The notes under the pieces: generated by a model | Told to the model about the DNA's origin: nothing | What the model saw: the letters and a program-made list of their open reading frames with translations, nothing else | Database searches by the model: none | In this document: one piece after another, positions 11,525-21,509 of the stretch | Numbering within the stretch: the stretch's first letter is position 1 | How the letters are laid out: the number at the start of each line of letters is the position of its first letter | Position numbers and translations under genes: made by a program | Origin: Paraburkholderia bryophila | GTDB taxonomy: Bacteria; Pseudomonadota; Gammaproteobacteria; Burkholderiales; Burkholderiaceae | Assembly (NCBI RefSeq): GCF_013409255.1 | Contig: NZ_JACCAS010000001.1 | Coordinates: forward strand, 4,588,001-4,652,000 | DNA length: 64,000 nucleotides | Direction: 5' to 3'

Positions 11525-12097
11525 ATGATTGCGATGAAAGACCCGCGCAACGACGACAAGAACCTGTGGGTCGGCTGGGACGAATATCACCGGCTGATCG
11601 AACTGCTGGCGCTGCAGGTGCATGAGTCGGGCTGGAAGTTCGACAAGATCCTGTGCCTCGCACGCGGCGGTTTGCGCGTGGGCGACCAGCTCTCGCGCAT
11701 TTACGATCTGCCGCTGGCGATTCTCGCCACGAGTTCGTATCGCGAAGCGGCCGGCACGGAGCAGGGCGATCTCGACATCGCGCAATACATCACCATGACA
11801 CGCGGCGAGTTGCACGGCAACGTGCTGCTGGTCGACGACCTGGTCGATTCGGGCGTGACGTTGGCGCGGGTTCAGCAGCATCTGAAGGAACGCTATCCGG
11901 CGATCACCGCGGTGCGTTCGGCGGTGCTCTGGTACAAGGGCTGCTCGAACGTGAAGCCCGACTACAGCGTGCAGTATCTGCCCACCAATCCGTGGATTCA
12001 TCAACCGTTCGAGGAATGGGACACGGTGCGTCCGCATAACCTCGGCGCGTGGATCAAACGCGGTATGGCGCAAGCGCAGGAGTCGTCGGGGCAGTGA
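11525..12097 (+). CDS. Purine-type phosphoribosyltransferase (Gpt/Hpt-like)
   Basis: A 190-residue type I phosphoribosyltransferase. The PRPP-binding motif VLLVDDLVDSGVTL is near residue 106 and the pyrophosphate loop LARGGLRVG near residue 43. The neighbouring purA suggests a role in purine salvage, but the base specificity cannot be read from the sequence. An ATG at 11507, 3 bp after the purA stop, is also possible and would add MVQGVP; AAGG-type sites precede both. It ends the purA unit, since a strong terminator follows. Confidence 0.88.
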   Translation: MIAMKDPRNDDKNLWVGWDEYHRLIELLALQVHESGWKFDKILCLARGGLRVGDQLSRIYDLPLAILATSSYREAAGTEQGDLDIAQYITMTRGELHGNVLLVDDLVDSGVTLARVQQHLKERYPAITAVRSAVLWYKGCSNVKPDYSVQYLPTNPWIHQPFEEWDTVRPHNLGAWIKRGMAQAQESSGQ

Positions 12098-12427
12098 TGC
12101 CCGCTTCGGCGCCCGAACTGTCGCTTCGGAGCCAGCGCTTTGTGCCGCCTTTGACCCGGCTTTGTCCCGTGTAATACCGCAAAACGGAGTCCCAACGGAC
12201 TCCGTTTTTTTGTTTGCGCGTCCTGAACGCACCTTCGACACTGCACCCGGCAAAGCGCGAACTCGCGCTTCAAACGAAACACCTTGCACGGCAGACGCGC
12301 CCATACCTCAGTGCTACACTGCGCGGACCAGCCACGTGGTGTATCCACAACAAGCCGGGCGGCGCCATGCCGGCAGTTTAGAATGGCGGTCGTTTTTTCC
12401 GCTCAGGGAACGGATTTCCTCGCGTTT
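12098..12427. other. 330-bp intergenic region before kup
   Basis: It holds the strong terminator at 12181-12213 and then about 215 bp without a gene, presumably the kup promoter and leader. I see no known riboswitch pattern and no clear sigma70 pair. Confidence 0.4.
12181..12213 (+). terminator. Intrinsic terminator of the purA unit
   Basis: AAAACGGAGTCC, a CAAC loop, then GGACTCCGTTTTTTTG: a 12-bp stem and a seven-T tract, a textbook rho-independent terminator. Confidence 0.9.
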
Positions 12428-14314
12428 ATGACAGATAACAATCACGTGCACAAACAACCTCTGCCGTCCCTCGCCATTGCCGCGATCGGGGTGGTGTTCG
12501 GTGATATCGGCACGAGCCCGTTGTACTCGCTGAAAGAGGCTTTCAGCCCTTCGCACGGCATTCCGCTAACCGACCAATCTATCCTCGGTGTGATCTCGCT
12601 GCTGTTCTGGGCGATCGTGATCGTGGTCGGCATCAAGTACGTGTTGTTCGTGATGCGCGCGGACAATAACGGCGAAGGCGGCGTGCTCGCGCTGATGGCG
12701 CTGGCGCTGCGCTCCATCGACCAGAAGTCGAAAATGGCCGGCGTGCTGATGATGCTCGGCATCTTCGGCGCCTGCATGTTTTATGGCGACGCGGTGATCA
12801 CACCGGCCATCTCGGTGATCTCGGCGGTCGAAGGTCTGGAGATCGCCGCGCCCAATCTGTCGCATCTGGTGCTGCCGCTCACCATGGTGATTCTGGTGCT
12901 GTTGTTCTGGATTCAGCGACATGGCACGGCCACGGTCGGCCGCCTGTTCGGGCCGATCATGGTGCTGTGGTTCGTGGTGATTGCCGCGCTCGGCCTGTGG
13001 CATATCGTTCAATCGCCGAACGTGATTCGCGCACTCAACCCGTACTACGCGTACACCTTCATGGCCGCGCACGTGCTGCAGGCCTACGTGGTGCTCGGCT
13101 CGGTCGTGCTGGTGCTGACCGGCGCCGAGGCGCTGTACGCCGACATGGGCCACTTCGGCGCGAAGCCGATCCGCATGGCGTGGTACGTGCTGGTGATGCC
13201 GTCGCTGGTGCTGAACTACTTCGGCCAGGGCGCGCTGCTGATGCACGACCCGAAAGCGATCGAAAATCCGTTCTTCCTGCTCGCGCCGGACTGGGCGCTG
13301 TTGCCGCTCGTCGTGCTGTCGACGGTGGCGACCGTGATCGCTTCGCAGGCCGTGATTTCGGGCGCGTATTCGCTGACGAGCCAGGCGATCCAGCTCGGCT
13401 ATGTACCGCGCATGAAGATCCTGCACACGTCGGACCTGGCGATCGGCCAGATCTATGTGCCGGTGGTGAACTGGATGCTGCTGTTCATCATTCTGTGCAT
13501 CGTGATCGCCTTCAAGAGCTCGGACAACCTCGCCGCCGCCTACGGTATCGCGGTGACGGCCACGATGGTGATTACCACGATCCTCGCGTGCGTCGTGATG
13601 GTGAAGGTGTGGAACTGGAACAAGCTGCTGGTGGCGCTGATCATCGGCGTGTTCATGGCGGTCGATCTAGGCTTTTTTGGCGCCAATCTGCTTAAGGTCG
13701 CGGAGGGCGGCTGGTTGCCGCTCGGCATCGGCGCGCTGCTGTTCTTCCTGCTGATGACGTGGTTCAAGGGCAGGATGATCGTCAAGGAGCGCACGGCCGC
13801 CGACGGTATTCCTCTGATGCCGTTCCTGCAGGGACTGCTCGCGCATCCGCCGCATCGCGTGTCGGGTACGGCGATCTATCTGACCGGCAGCGATTCGCTG
13901 GTGCCGGTGAGCCTGCTGCACAACCTGAAGCACAACAAGGTGCTGCATGAACGCACTATCTTCCTGACCTTCGTGACGCGCGACATTCCGTATGTGAATG
14001 AAGCGGAGCGCGTGACGGTGAAGGATATCGACGGTGGTCTGTATCTCGTCAAGGCAGCCTACGGCTTCAACGAAACGCCGGACGTGAAGGCGGTGCTGCA
14101 AGAGGTCGGCCGCACTAATGACATGACGTTCGAGTTGATGGACACGTCGTTTTTCCTCGCGCGCGAGACGGTGGTGCCGACGCAATTGCCGGGCATGTCG
14201 GTGTGGCGTGAACGCGTCTTCGCGTGGATGCATCAGAACGCCGCGAAGCCGACGGACTTCTTCAGCATTCCGGCCAATCGGGTGGTGGAGTTGGGGACCA
14301 AGATCGAGATTTAA
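12428..14314 (+). CDS. kup: Low-affinity potassium transporter Kup
   Basis: A 628-residue inner-membrane K+ uptake protein of the KUP/HAK family. It starts [17 protein letters not shown] and has the signature [19 protein letters not shown] near residue 20, followed by about twelve transmembrane helices to residue 440 and a cytoplasmic C-terminal domain ([20 protein letters not shown]). The length is normal for the family. It is a single-gene unit flanked by terminators. Confidence 0.97.
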   Translation: MTDNNHVHKQPLPSLAIAAIGVVFGDIGTSPLYSLKEAFSPSHGIPLTDQSILGVISLLFWAIVIVVGIKYVLFVMRADNNGEGGVLALMALALRSIDQKSKMAGVLMMLGIFGACMFYGDAVITPAISVISAVEGLEIAAPNLSHLVLPLTMVILVLLFWIQRHGTATVGRLFGPIMVLWFVVIAALGLWHIVQSPNVIRALNPYYAYTFMAAHVLQAYVVLGSVVLVLTGAEALYADMGHFGAKPIRMAWYVLVMPSLVLNYFGQGALLMHDPKAIENPFFLLAPDWALLPLVVLSTVATVIASQAVISGAYSLTSQAIQLGYVPRMKILHTSDLAIGQIYVPVVNWMLLFIILCIVIAFKSSDNLAAAYGIAVTATMVITTILACVVMVKVWNWNKLLVALIIGVFMAVDLGFFGANLLKVAEGGWLPLGIGALLFFLLMTWFKGRMIVKERTAADGIPLMPFLQGLLAHPPHRVSGTAIYLTGSDSLVPVSLLHNLKHNKVLHERTIFLTFVTRDIPYVNEAERVTVKDIDGGLYLVKAAYGFNETPDVKAVLQEVGRTNDMTFELMDTSFFLARETVVPTQLPGMSVWRERVFAWMHQNAAKPTDFFSIPANRVVELGTKIEI

Positions 14315-14368
14315 CAACGCCCTGTGCGTTGTCGGGCGCTTCGCTTTGAGCGGAGCGCTCGGGAAAAC

Positions 14369-14400
14369 AAAAAGCCCACGCAATTTTGCGTGGGCTTTTT
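14369..14400. terminator. Bidirectional terminator between kup and tex
   Basis: AAAAAGCCCACGCAA and TTGCGTGGGCTTTTT form a 15-bp stem with A- and T-tracts on either side, so it can end both rightward kup and leftward tex transcripts. Confidence 0.92.
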
Positions 14401-14443
14401 GTTGGGCGCCGCGGGTTGCGCGGCGGGTGTTTCAGTGTCGGTG

Positions 14444-16792
14444 TTACTTCTGCTTCAGCTTCGCGAACGCCGCCGCCATTGCGCCGCCTGTTTCCGGCTC
14501 GCGCGAGCGCTGTTGCTGCGCGCCGCGTCCACCGCCGCCCGAGCGTGCCGCGCCGCCACGATCTTGCTGCGCGCCGCCACCGCTACGCACCGCGGCCGCA
14601 CCGAACTCATCATCCAGTCGCATGGTCAGCGCAATACGTTGACGCTTCACGTCGACTTCCAGCACCTTCACCTTGACGATCTGGCCGGCCTTGACGACTT
14701 CATGCGGGTCCTTGATGAACTTCGTCGACAGGGCCGACACGTGTACCAGACCGTCCTGATGCACGCCGATGTCGATGAACGCACCGAACGCCGCCACGTT
14801 CGTCACGACGCCTTCGAGCACCATGCCCGGCGTCAGATCGCTGACCTTCTCGACGCCTTCGCGGAACGTCGCGGTCTTGAACTCCGGACGCGGATCGCGG
14901 CCCGGCTTTTCAAGCTCGAGCAGAATGTCGCGCACGGTCGGCAAGCCGAAACGCTCGTCGACGAATTCAGCCGGCGACAGGCCGCGCAACGCGTCGCGAT
15001 TGCCCAGCACTTCGCCGACATGCTTGCTGATCTTCGCCAGCATCCGTTCGACGACCGGATACGCTTCCGGGTGAACCGACGAGCGGTCGAGCGGATTTTC
15101 GCCGTTGTTGATACGCAGGAAGCCGGCGGCCTGCTCGAACGTCTTGTCGCCCAGGCGCGGCACCTTGCGCAGATGTTCGCGCGACGGGAACGGACCGTTC
15201 GCATCGCGATAGTCGACGATATTGCGTGCCAGCGTGGCGTTCAATCCCGACACGCGCGCGAGCAGCGCGACCGACGCGGTATTCGCGTCCACGCCGACCG
15301 CGTTCACGCAGTCTTCGACGACCGCATCGAGCGAGCGCGCCAGTTCGCGCTGATTCACGTCGTGCTGATACTGGCCGACGCCGATCGCCTTCGGGTCGAT
15401 CTTCACGAGTTCCGCGAGCGGATCCTGCAGACGGCGTGCAATCGACACCGCGCCGCGCAGCGTCACGTCCATGTCCGGGAATTCTTTCGCCGCGATTTCT
15501 GATGCCGAGTACACCGACGCGCCGGCTTCCGACACCACGATCTTCTGCAGCTTGAATTCCGGATGACGCGCGATCAGTTCGCTCGCGAGCTTGTCGGTTT
15601 CACGCGACGCCGTGCCGTTACCGATGCTGATCAGCTCGGCCTGCGTCTGCGCGCAGAGGCGCGCGAGTTTGGCGATCGAGCCGTCCCAATCGCGGCGCGG
15701 CTCGTGCGGATAGATCACGTCGGTGGCGAGCACCTTGCCGGTCCGATCGACCACCGCCACCTTCACGCCGGTGCGCATGCCCGGATCGAGACCGATCACG
15801 GCCTTCGGGCCCGCGGGCGCGGCCAGCAGCAGGTCCTTCAGATTGCGCGCGAACACGCGGATCGCTTCGTGTTCGGCTTCGTCGCGCAAGTTGGTCAGCA
15901 GTTCGTTTTCGATGTGCGGCTGCACCTTCACGCGCCAGCACCAGCGGCACACGTCGGAGAGCCACTTGTCGGCCGGCCGGTTCTGATTGGCAATGCCGAA
16001 GTGACGTGCGATCAGCGCCTCACCCGGATGCGGCACCAGCGCGTCGAGTTCTTCGCCGAGGCCCAGCTTGACCATCAGCACGCCCGCATTGCGGCCGCGG
16101 AACAGCGCCAGCGCGCGATGCGACGGCACGGTCCGGATGGTTTCCGCGTAGTCGTAGTAATCGCGGAATTTTTCTTCTTCCGCGTTTTCCTTGCCCTCGA
16201 CCACTTTCGACGACAGCACGCCCTGGTTGAACAGGTAATCGCGCAGCTTGCCGAGCAGGTCCGCGGTTTCGCCGAACTGTTCCGACAGAATGTCGCGCGC
16301 GCCGTCGAGCGCGGCCTTCACGTCGGCGACGCCTTTCTCGGCGTCCACGTAGGCGGCGGCTTCGGTTTGCGGGTCGAGCAGGGGATTGGCCAGCAGCGCG
16401 TCCGCGAGCGGCTGCAAGCCGGCTTCGCGAGCGATCTGCGCGCGCGTGCGGCGCTTCGGCTTGTACGGGAGATACAGGTCTTCCAGCACCTGCTTGCTGT
16501 CCGCGCCTTCGATCGCGCTGCGCAGTTCGTCGGTGAGCTTGCCCTGTTCGTCGATGCTGGCGATGATCGCCGCGCGCCGGTCTTCCAGTTCGCGCAGATA
16601 CAGCAGGCGTTCCTCGAGATTACGCAGTTGCGTGTCGTCGAGATTGTCGGTCACTTCCTTACGGTAGCGGGCGATGAACGGAACAGTCGCTCCTTCGTCG
16701 AGAAGTTGCACCGCGGCCGCGACCTGGCGCGGCTGGACGGACAGTTCGGCGGCGATGCGCTGTACGATCTTGAGTGCTACGTTTTCCGTCAT
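14444..16792 (-). CDS. tex: Tex-family RNA-binding transcription accessory protein
   Basis: A 782-residue protein of the Tex/YhgF family, which binds single-stranded nucleic acid and affects transcription. It shows the N-terminal helical Tex domain ([19 protein letters not shown]), a YqgF-like RNase H fold ([17 protein letters not shown]), helix-hairpin-helix segments ([21 protein letters not shown]) and a C-terminal S1 domain ([20 protein letters not shown]). The tail is Gly/Arg/Gln-rich. It faces kup convergently across a shared terminator. Confidence 0.96.
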   Translation of the reverse strand: MTENVALKIVQRIAAELSVQPRQVAAAVQLLDEGATVPFIARYRKEVTDNLDDTQLRNLEERLLYLRELEDRRAAIIASIDEQGKLTDELRSAIEGADSKQVLEDLYLPYKPKRRTRAQIAREAGLQPLADALLANPLLDPQTEAAAYVDAEKGVADVKAALDGARDILSEQFGETADLLGKLRDYLFNQGVLSSKVVEGKENAEEEKFRDYYDYAETIRTVPSHRALALFRGRNAGVLMVKLGLGEELDALVPHPGEALIARHFGIANQNRPADKWLSDVCRWCWRVKVQPHIENELLTNLRDEAEHEAIRVFARNLKDLLLAAPAGPKAVIGLDPGMRTGVKVAVVDRTGKVLATDVIYPHEPRRDWDGSIAKLARLCAQTQAELISIGNGTASRETDKLASELIARHPEFKLQKIVVSEAGASVYSASEIAAKEFPDMDVTLRGAVSIARRLQDPLAELVKIDPKAIGVGQYQHDVNQRELARSLDAVVEDCVNAVGVDANTASVALLARVSGLNATLARNIVDYRDANGPFPSREHLRKVPRLGDKTFEQAAGFLRINNGENPLDRSSVHPEAYPVVERMLAKISKHVGEVLGNRDALRGLSPAEFVDERFGLPTVRDILLELEKPGRDPRPEFKTATFREGVEKVSDLTPGMVLEGVVTNVAAFGAFIDIGVHQDGLVHVSALSTKFIKDPHEVVKAGQIVKVKVLEVDVKRQRIALTMRLDDEFGAAAVRSGGGAQQDRGGAARSGGGGRGAQQQRSREPETGGAMAAAFAKLKQK

Positions 16793-17149
16793 AAGGTCTT
16801 GGTGTTCCTGCGGACTCAGTCTAAGGCCGCGCGCTGATGACCCGTTGGGGCACGGGGTGAGCCACCTCGGGCACGTGTTGCACGGTGTGGGTCACGCCGT
16901 GAAGCATGCCGTGAAGCACGCCGGGCGTGCGCGCTGCGACCAGGTTGCTAGAGCGGGGCATTTTGCCATAAATGCCAAAGGGCTCAACCACAGGGTGATA
17001 GAATTTCGGGCATGTTCCGTTGACCTCCTACGACGTTGCCGATCTCCTTGTCCCTCAACTGCCTGGGCTCCCGCTTGGTCTCTCGCTTGCCACAATCGCC
17101 GCTGTTTTCGCGTTCGCCGCTCGTGTCGCTCACGCGGGTAACGCGCTCC

Positions 17150-18103
17150 GTGTTCAAGTCCGTGCCTGTTCCCAACGGGGTGTTCGCCGCGTCGTGCGCA
17201 GCGGGCGTGCTAGCCGTTGCGCTGGGGCTGTCCGCGCCGGCTATGGCGCAGACCGCCGGGCAGGCTGCGGCGCCCATGATGGGCAGCAGCGCCACGGCGG
17301 CTGCGTCAAATACTCGGGCGGCGGATGCAAACGGCGGCATGAACACCGGCAACGCGGACAGCACCGCTAGCATCGCGGCGCAAGACAATGCGTTCGACGC
17401 GCGCCAGAAGGTGCTGGATCAACGCAGCGACGAAAACAACTACCGCTACGGGGTTGCCGAACACGACTGCTATAGCAAGTTCTTCGTCAACTACTGCCTG
17501 AACAAGGCGCGCGACAGCATGCGCGTCGTGCAGGCCGACATCCGCAAGGAACAGTTGGCGCTCGACGGCGAACAGCGTGCGCAGCGCGCCCGCGAGCGCG
17601 ACGAGCAGGCCGCGATCAAACGCGCGCAAGACGAAGCGAGCGCCCCGCAGCGCGCCGCCGACGACGCGCGCAACACCCAGGCATACCAGGACAAGCAGCG
17701 TCAGCATCAGCTCGATCAGGCGCAGCGCACGGCCGAGGCGCCGCAGCGCAGCGCCAATGCGCAGGCGTATCAGGACAAGCAGCGCCAGCACGCGCTGGAT
17801 CAGGCGCAGCGCGGGGTTAGCCCGTCGCAGGCAGCCGGCAATCAGCAGGCGTACGATCAGAAGCAGGGCGACTTCCAGCGCAAGCTCGACGAAGCCCATC
17901 AGCAGGGCGCGCAAAAGGCGCAGGAGCGCGTCGAGAAACAGCAGAGCTTCGAGAAGAAGCAGACTGACGCGGCGCAGCACAAAGCCGACGTCGAGTCGCG
18001 TCAGAAGCAGGCGGCCGAGAAGGCCGAGCAGAAACGTCAGGATCAGTTGAAGCAGCAGCAGGAACTCGAACAACAGCAGAAACTGCAACAGCAGCAACAG
18101 TAA
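17150..18103 (+). CDS. Exported Gln/Ala-rich coiled-coil protein with internal repeats
   Basis: I do not recognise a family. The best start is the GTG at 17150, which gives a clean signal peptide (VFAASCAAGVLAVALGLSAPAMAQ); a TTG at 17036 would add 38 unlikely residues. The mature protein has a low-complexity Ala/Thr/Asn stretch, a conserved-looking part with two cysteines (AEHDCYSKFFVNYCLNKARD), then a long charged coiled coil. The unit AYQDKQRQHxLDQAQR is repeated twice plus a degenerate third copy, and the C-terminus is almost only Gln, Lys and Glu. Likely periplasmic; the function is unknown. Confidence 0.7.
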   Translation: MFKSVPVPNGVFAASCAAGVLAVALGLSAPAMAQTAGQAAAPMMGSSATAAASNTRAADANGGMNTGNADSTASIAAQDNAFDARQKVLDQRSDENNYRYGVAEHDCYSKFFVNYCLNKARDSMRVVQADIRKEQLALDGEQRAQRARERDEQAAIKRAQDEASAPQRAADDARNTQAYQDKQRQHQLDQAQRTAEAPQRSANAQAYQDKQRQHALDQAQRGVSPSQAAGNQQAYDQKQGDFQRKLDEAHQQGAQKAQERVEKQQSFEKKQTDAAQHKADVESRQKQAAEKAEQKRQDQLKQQQELEQQQKLQQQQQ

Positions 18104-18282
18104 GTGTGCTGTAGTTGAGCACTGTGTGTGCTTGCTGTAGTGGCTCGGGCCGGTTTGCAGTCGCAGTGGCTGACCGAAGCCGAAGCCGGCGCCGCAGTCG
18201 CCGTAACGCGTTTTAAGCCGGACAGCAACCTCAGGCATCGAGCCGCACACGCGGTTCGTGCCGTCGACGAGAGGAGGCGAGC

Positions 18283-18501
18283 ATGCGCGATCAACATCAC
18301 GTCATCGACGCGAACACACTTCGCGACCGTATTCTGCAACTGGAATCGGAGCACAGTGGGCTCGATCGTTTGATCGACCGAATGTCGGATGAGCCCGGCA
18401 TCGACGACTTCGAGTTGCAGCGCCTGAAAAAGCGCAAACTCAAAGTCAAGGACACCATCATCTTGCTGCAATTGCAGCTCGAACCGGACACACGCGCCTG
18501 A
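18283..18501 (+). CDS. DUF465 (YdcH-like) small protein
   Basis: A 72-residue helical protein with the DUF465 pattern: a first helix (LRDRILQLESEHSGLDRLIDRM), a short turn, and ELQRLKKRKLKVKDTI. GAGGAG lies upstream of the ATG. Members are common small cytosolic proteins of unknown role. It is followed 63 bp later by the DinG-like helicase gene. Confidence 0.85.
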   Translation: MRDQHHVIDANTLRDRILQLESEHSGLDRLIDRMSDEPGIDDFELQRLKKRKLKVKDTIILLQLQLEPDTRA

Positions 18502-18564
18502 GTTCGCGGCCTGGCAAGCGCCGGGCGCGCGCCGCGCGAGCCGGACTTTGCAGGAACGCTTGCC

Positions 18565-20829
18565 TTGAATTCATCGCTTGAACCTTCACCCCGCGCCGCC
18601 TCGGGCGACGCCGCATCGGCAACCGGCACGCCGGCGCCGCGTGCGGTCGCGTCCACACTGAGCGCGTCATTGAATCCGCGCCGGGCCGCCGAACTGGACG
18701 AGATCTTCGCCGACAACGGTCTGCTGGCGAGGCAGATCGACGGCTATCGGTCGCGCGCGTCGCAGATCGAGATGTCGCGCGCGGTTGCCGCGGCGATGGA
18801 AGCGTCCGGCCGCGCCATGCCCGAACCCGCGATGTTCGAGGCGCAGAAGCGTCCGGCGCGACGGCTCGGTGCGCCGTCAGGCGCCGAGGCGGCCGCGGTC
18901 GAAAGCGACGAAGCGAGCAGCCTCGACGGCAGCGAAAACACGCTGATCGTCGAAGCGGGCACCGGCACCGGCAAGACCTATGCGTACCTCGTGCCGGCCA
19001 TGCTGTGGGGCGGCAAGGTGATCGTCTCCACCGGCACCAAGCACTTGCAGGACCAGCTGTTTCAGCGCGACATTCCGACCGTGCGCGACGCGCTCGCGGT
19101 ACCGGTGTCGGTCGCCATGCTCAAGGGGCGCGCGAACTACCTGTGCCACTACTATCTGCAGCGCACGGCGGACAACGGCCGTCTGCCGTCGCGTCAGGAA
19201 ACCTCGTATCTGCAGGACATCGTGCGCTTCGCGAAGCTCACGCGCACCGGCGACAAGGCCGAACTCGCGAGCGTGCCGGAAACGGCGGCGGTGTGGTCGA
19301 TGGTGACGTCGACGCGTGAAAACTGTCTCGGCCAGGAGTGCCCGCACTACAAAGATTGTTTCGTCATGCAGGCGCGCCGTGAGGCGCAGCAGGCGGATAT
19401 CGTGGTGGTGAATCACCATCTGTTTTTCGCCGACATCATGTTGCGCGATACCGGCATGGCGGAGTTGCTGCCCACTGCCAACACGGTCATCTTCGACGAA
19501 GCGCATCAGTTGCCGGAAACCGCCACGCTGTTTTTCGGCGAGACGCTGTCCACCACGCAGTTTCTCGAACTGGCCCGCGACTCAGTTGCGGAGGGCCTGG
19601 GTCATGCGCGCGAAACCGTCGACTGGGTGAAGCTCGGCTCGACGCTCGAACGCGCGGCGCGCGACGTGAGGCTCGCGTTCAAGGAAGACTCCGTGCGTTT
19701 GTCGATCGGGCAGTTGCCCGACGACCATCCGCTGTTTGCCGCGCTCGAAACGCTCGAAACCGAACTCGATGCATTGACCTCGGCGCTCGCGAGCCAGGCC
19801 GAGCGCGCCGAATCGATCGGTGCGTGTCTGCGCCGCGCACGCGAGCTGCAAGGCGTGCTCGCCGGCTGGACCACGCCACCCACCGAAACCGAACGCGCAG
19901 CGGCTGACAACGCGGCTCAAGGCGCGTCCGCCGACGGCAAGAGCGAACGCGCCGACCCGAACGAAAAAGTGCGCTGGATCGAAGTCTTCTCGCATACCGT
20001 GCAGTTGCATGAAACGCCGCTGTCGGTCGCGCCGATCTTCGCGAAGCAGCGCGCCGGCGTGCCGCGTGCATGGATCTTCACGTCAGCCACGTTGTCGGTG
20101 CGCGGCGACTTCACGCACTACGCCGCGCAGATGGGCCTGAACGCCAAGCGCTCGATGACGCTGCCCAGCCCCTTCGACTATCCGACGCAAGGGCTGCTGT
20201 ACGTGCCGCGCAATCTGCCGCAGCCTTCCTCGCCGATGTTCACCGACGCCGTGTTCGACGCTGCGTTGCCCGCGATAGAAGCGTCGGGCGGCGGTGTCTT
20301 CATGTTGTGCACGACGCTGCGCGCGGTGGACCGCATCTCGACCAAATTGCGCGACACGATCGAAACACGCGGCTGGGACTATCCGCTGCTCGTGCAGGGC
20401 GATGCGAGCCGCACCGAATTGCTCGACCGTTTCCGCTCATACGGCAATGCGATCCTGGTGGGCAGTCAGAGTTTCTGGGAGGGTGTCGACGTGCGCGGCG
20501 ACGCGCTGTCGCTGGTGGTGATCGACAAGCTGCCGTTCGCGCCGCCTGACGACCCGGTGTTGTCCGCGCGTCTCGACGCGTTGACGAAGAAAGGCTTGAG
20601 CCCGTTCGCCGTGCATCAGTTGCCGCAGGCGGTGATCACGCTGAAGCAGGGCGCAGGCCGTCTGATTCGCGCTGAGACCGATCGCGGCGTGCTGATGATC
20701 TGCGACACGCGCCTCGTCGACAAACCGTATGGGCGCCGTATATGGCAGAGCCTGCCGCCATTCAAGCGCACCCGTGAGATCGAGGTGGTGCGCGAGTTTT
20801 TCGAAGAGAGCGCGACGCCGGCTGAATAA
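18565..20829 (+). CDS. dinG: DinG/YoaA-type ATP-dependent DNA helicase
   Basis: A 754-residue superfamily 2 helicase of the XPD/DinG group, which unwinds DNA 5' to 3' during repair. It shows Walker A (EAGTGTGKTY), the four-cysteine iron-sulfur site (NYLCHYY, then CLGQECPHYKDC), the DEAH box (VIFDEAHQLPE) and helicase motif VI-like GAGRLIR near the C-terminus. The start is the TTG at 18565 after AGGAA; the first ~90 residues are poorly conserved and the start could be later. Whether it is nearer DinG or YoaA cannot be settled by eye. Confidence 0.9.
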   Translation: MNSSLEPSPRAASGDAASATGTPAPRAVASTLSASLNPRRAAELDEIFADNGLLARQIDGYRSRASQIEMSRAVAAAMEASGRAMPEPAMFEAQKRPARRLGAPSGAEAAAVESDEASSLDGSENTLIVEAGTGTGKTYAYLVPAMLWGGKVIVSTGTKHLQDQLFQRDIPTVRDALAVPVSVAMLKGRANYLCHYYLQRTADNGRLPSRQETSYLQDIVRFAKLTRTGDKAELASVPETAAVWSMVTSTRENCLGQECPHYKDCFVMQARREAQQADIVVVNHHLFFADIMLRDTGMAELLPTANTVIFDEAHQLPETATLFFGETLSTTQFLELARDSVAEGLGHARETVDWVKLGSTLERAARDVRLAFKEDSVRLSIGQLPDDHPLFAALETLETELDALTSALASQAERAESIGACLRRARELQGVLAGWTTPPTETERAAADNAAQGASADGKSERADPNEKVRWIEVFSHTVQLHETPLSVAPIFAKQRAGVPRAWIFTSATLSVRGDFTHYAAQMGLNAKRSMTLPSPFDYPTQGLLYVPRNLPQPSSPMFTDAVFDAALPAIEASGGGVFMLCTTLRAVDRISTKLRDTIETRGWDYPLLVQGDASRTELLDRFRSYGNAILVGSQSFWEGVDVRGDALSLVVIDKLPFAPPDDPVLSARLDALTKKGLSPFAVHQLPQAVITLKQGAGRLIRAETDRGVLMICDTRLVDKPYGRRIWQSLPPFKRTREIEVVREFFEESATPAE

Positions 20830-20883
20830 ATCACGCCGGTCGGTATTAAGTCGGCGCTGTTGTAAAAAGCGGCGCCCAAACGA

Positions 20884-20918
20884 CAAAACGCCACGGATGT
20901 GAATCCGTGGCGTTTTGC
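20884..20918. terminator. Terminator after the dinG-like gene
   Basis: CAAAACGCCACGGAT, a GTGA loop, then ATCCGTGGCGTTTTGCTTT: a 15-bp stem with T- and A-tracts, able to serve the rightward helicase gene and the leftward lipoprotein gene. Confidence 0.88.
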
Positions 20919-20988
20919 TTTACTGCCCGGGAAATCGAGGGGATTTCCCGATGCAGTTTTCGCCCAGAGGCGAACCCTATGCGACAGC

Positions 20989-21264
20989 TTACTGGCTTGC
21001 GCCCGAAGCCGGAGCAGCAGCCGAAGCAGCAGCGTCCGAAGCAGCAGCGGTTGCGTCCGAAGCAGCCGTCGTAGCCGAAGCAGCAGCGTCGCTCGCAGCA
21101 GCAGCAGCACCCGAAGCAGCCATCGCCGAATCCGAAGCTGCAGCAGCCGGTGCCGAAGCAGCAGCTGCGTCGCTAGCCGGGGCAGCGGCTTGATCGTTGC
21201 TCTTGTTGCATGCAGCCAGTGCCACAGCTGCCAACAGGGATGCTACGAGGAGGGATTTCTTCAT
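20989..21264 (-). CDS. Small Ala/Ser/Asp-repeat lipoprotein
   Basis: A 91-residue protein: a lipoprotein signal (MKKSLLVASLLAAVALAAC, lipidated Cys19), the spacer NKSNDQ, then some 70 residues built almost only from Ala, Ser and Asp in imperfect units such as AAASDAAA. AAAGGA lies 7 nt before the ATG at 21264; a GTG two codons upstream is possible. Similar Ala-rich lipoproteins occur in Burkholderiaceae, perhaps as an outer-membrane or wall spacer, but the function is unknown. A perfect TATAAT lies at 21404-21399 on this strand. Confidence 0.8.
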   Translation of the reverse strand: MKKSLLVASLLAAVALAACNKSNDQAAAPASDAAAASAPAAAASDSAMAASGAAAAASDAAASATTAASDATAAASDAAASAAAPASGASQ

Positions 21265-21398
21265 GATCACGTCCTTTTATGGATTAAAGGTAAGCAACAG
21301 CGCAAAATAAAACCGGTAATGTGCTCCAACACCGACCTGGGCCGTTGGTGGAGAAGCTCTTTGAACGAGCTGGAATCTTCCCTACGGCTTGGGCGGAA

Positions 21399-21404
21399 AT
21401 TATA
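21399..21404 (-). promoter_or_regulatory. Candidate -10 box of the lipoprotein gene
   Basis: TATAAT on the minus strand 135 bp upstream of the lipoprotein ATG. No good -35 box is at the right distance, so an activator or a long leader would be needed. Confidence 0.4.
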
Positions 21405-21509
21405 TGCACTTTCGTACTGACAATCCATAAATCCGGGGTCAATACGTTGTCTTTCTCATACAAAATTTGAAAGTACGGTATAGCAGGTGAGCAAGAGTTG
21501 CGCAAACAG

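Noticed and set aside
15563..16837. A 424-codon open frame opposite tex.
   Set aside because: It lies antisense to a complete, well-conserved gene and shows no motifs of its own.
21001..21190. An alanine/glutamate-rich plus-strand protein.
   Set aside because: It is the reverse of the lipoprotein repeats, which have a signal peptide and ribosome-binding site on the minus strand.
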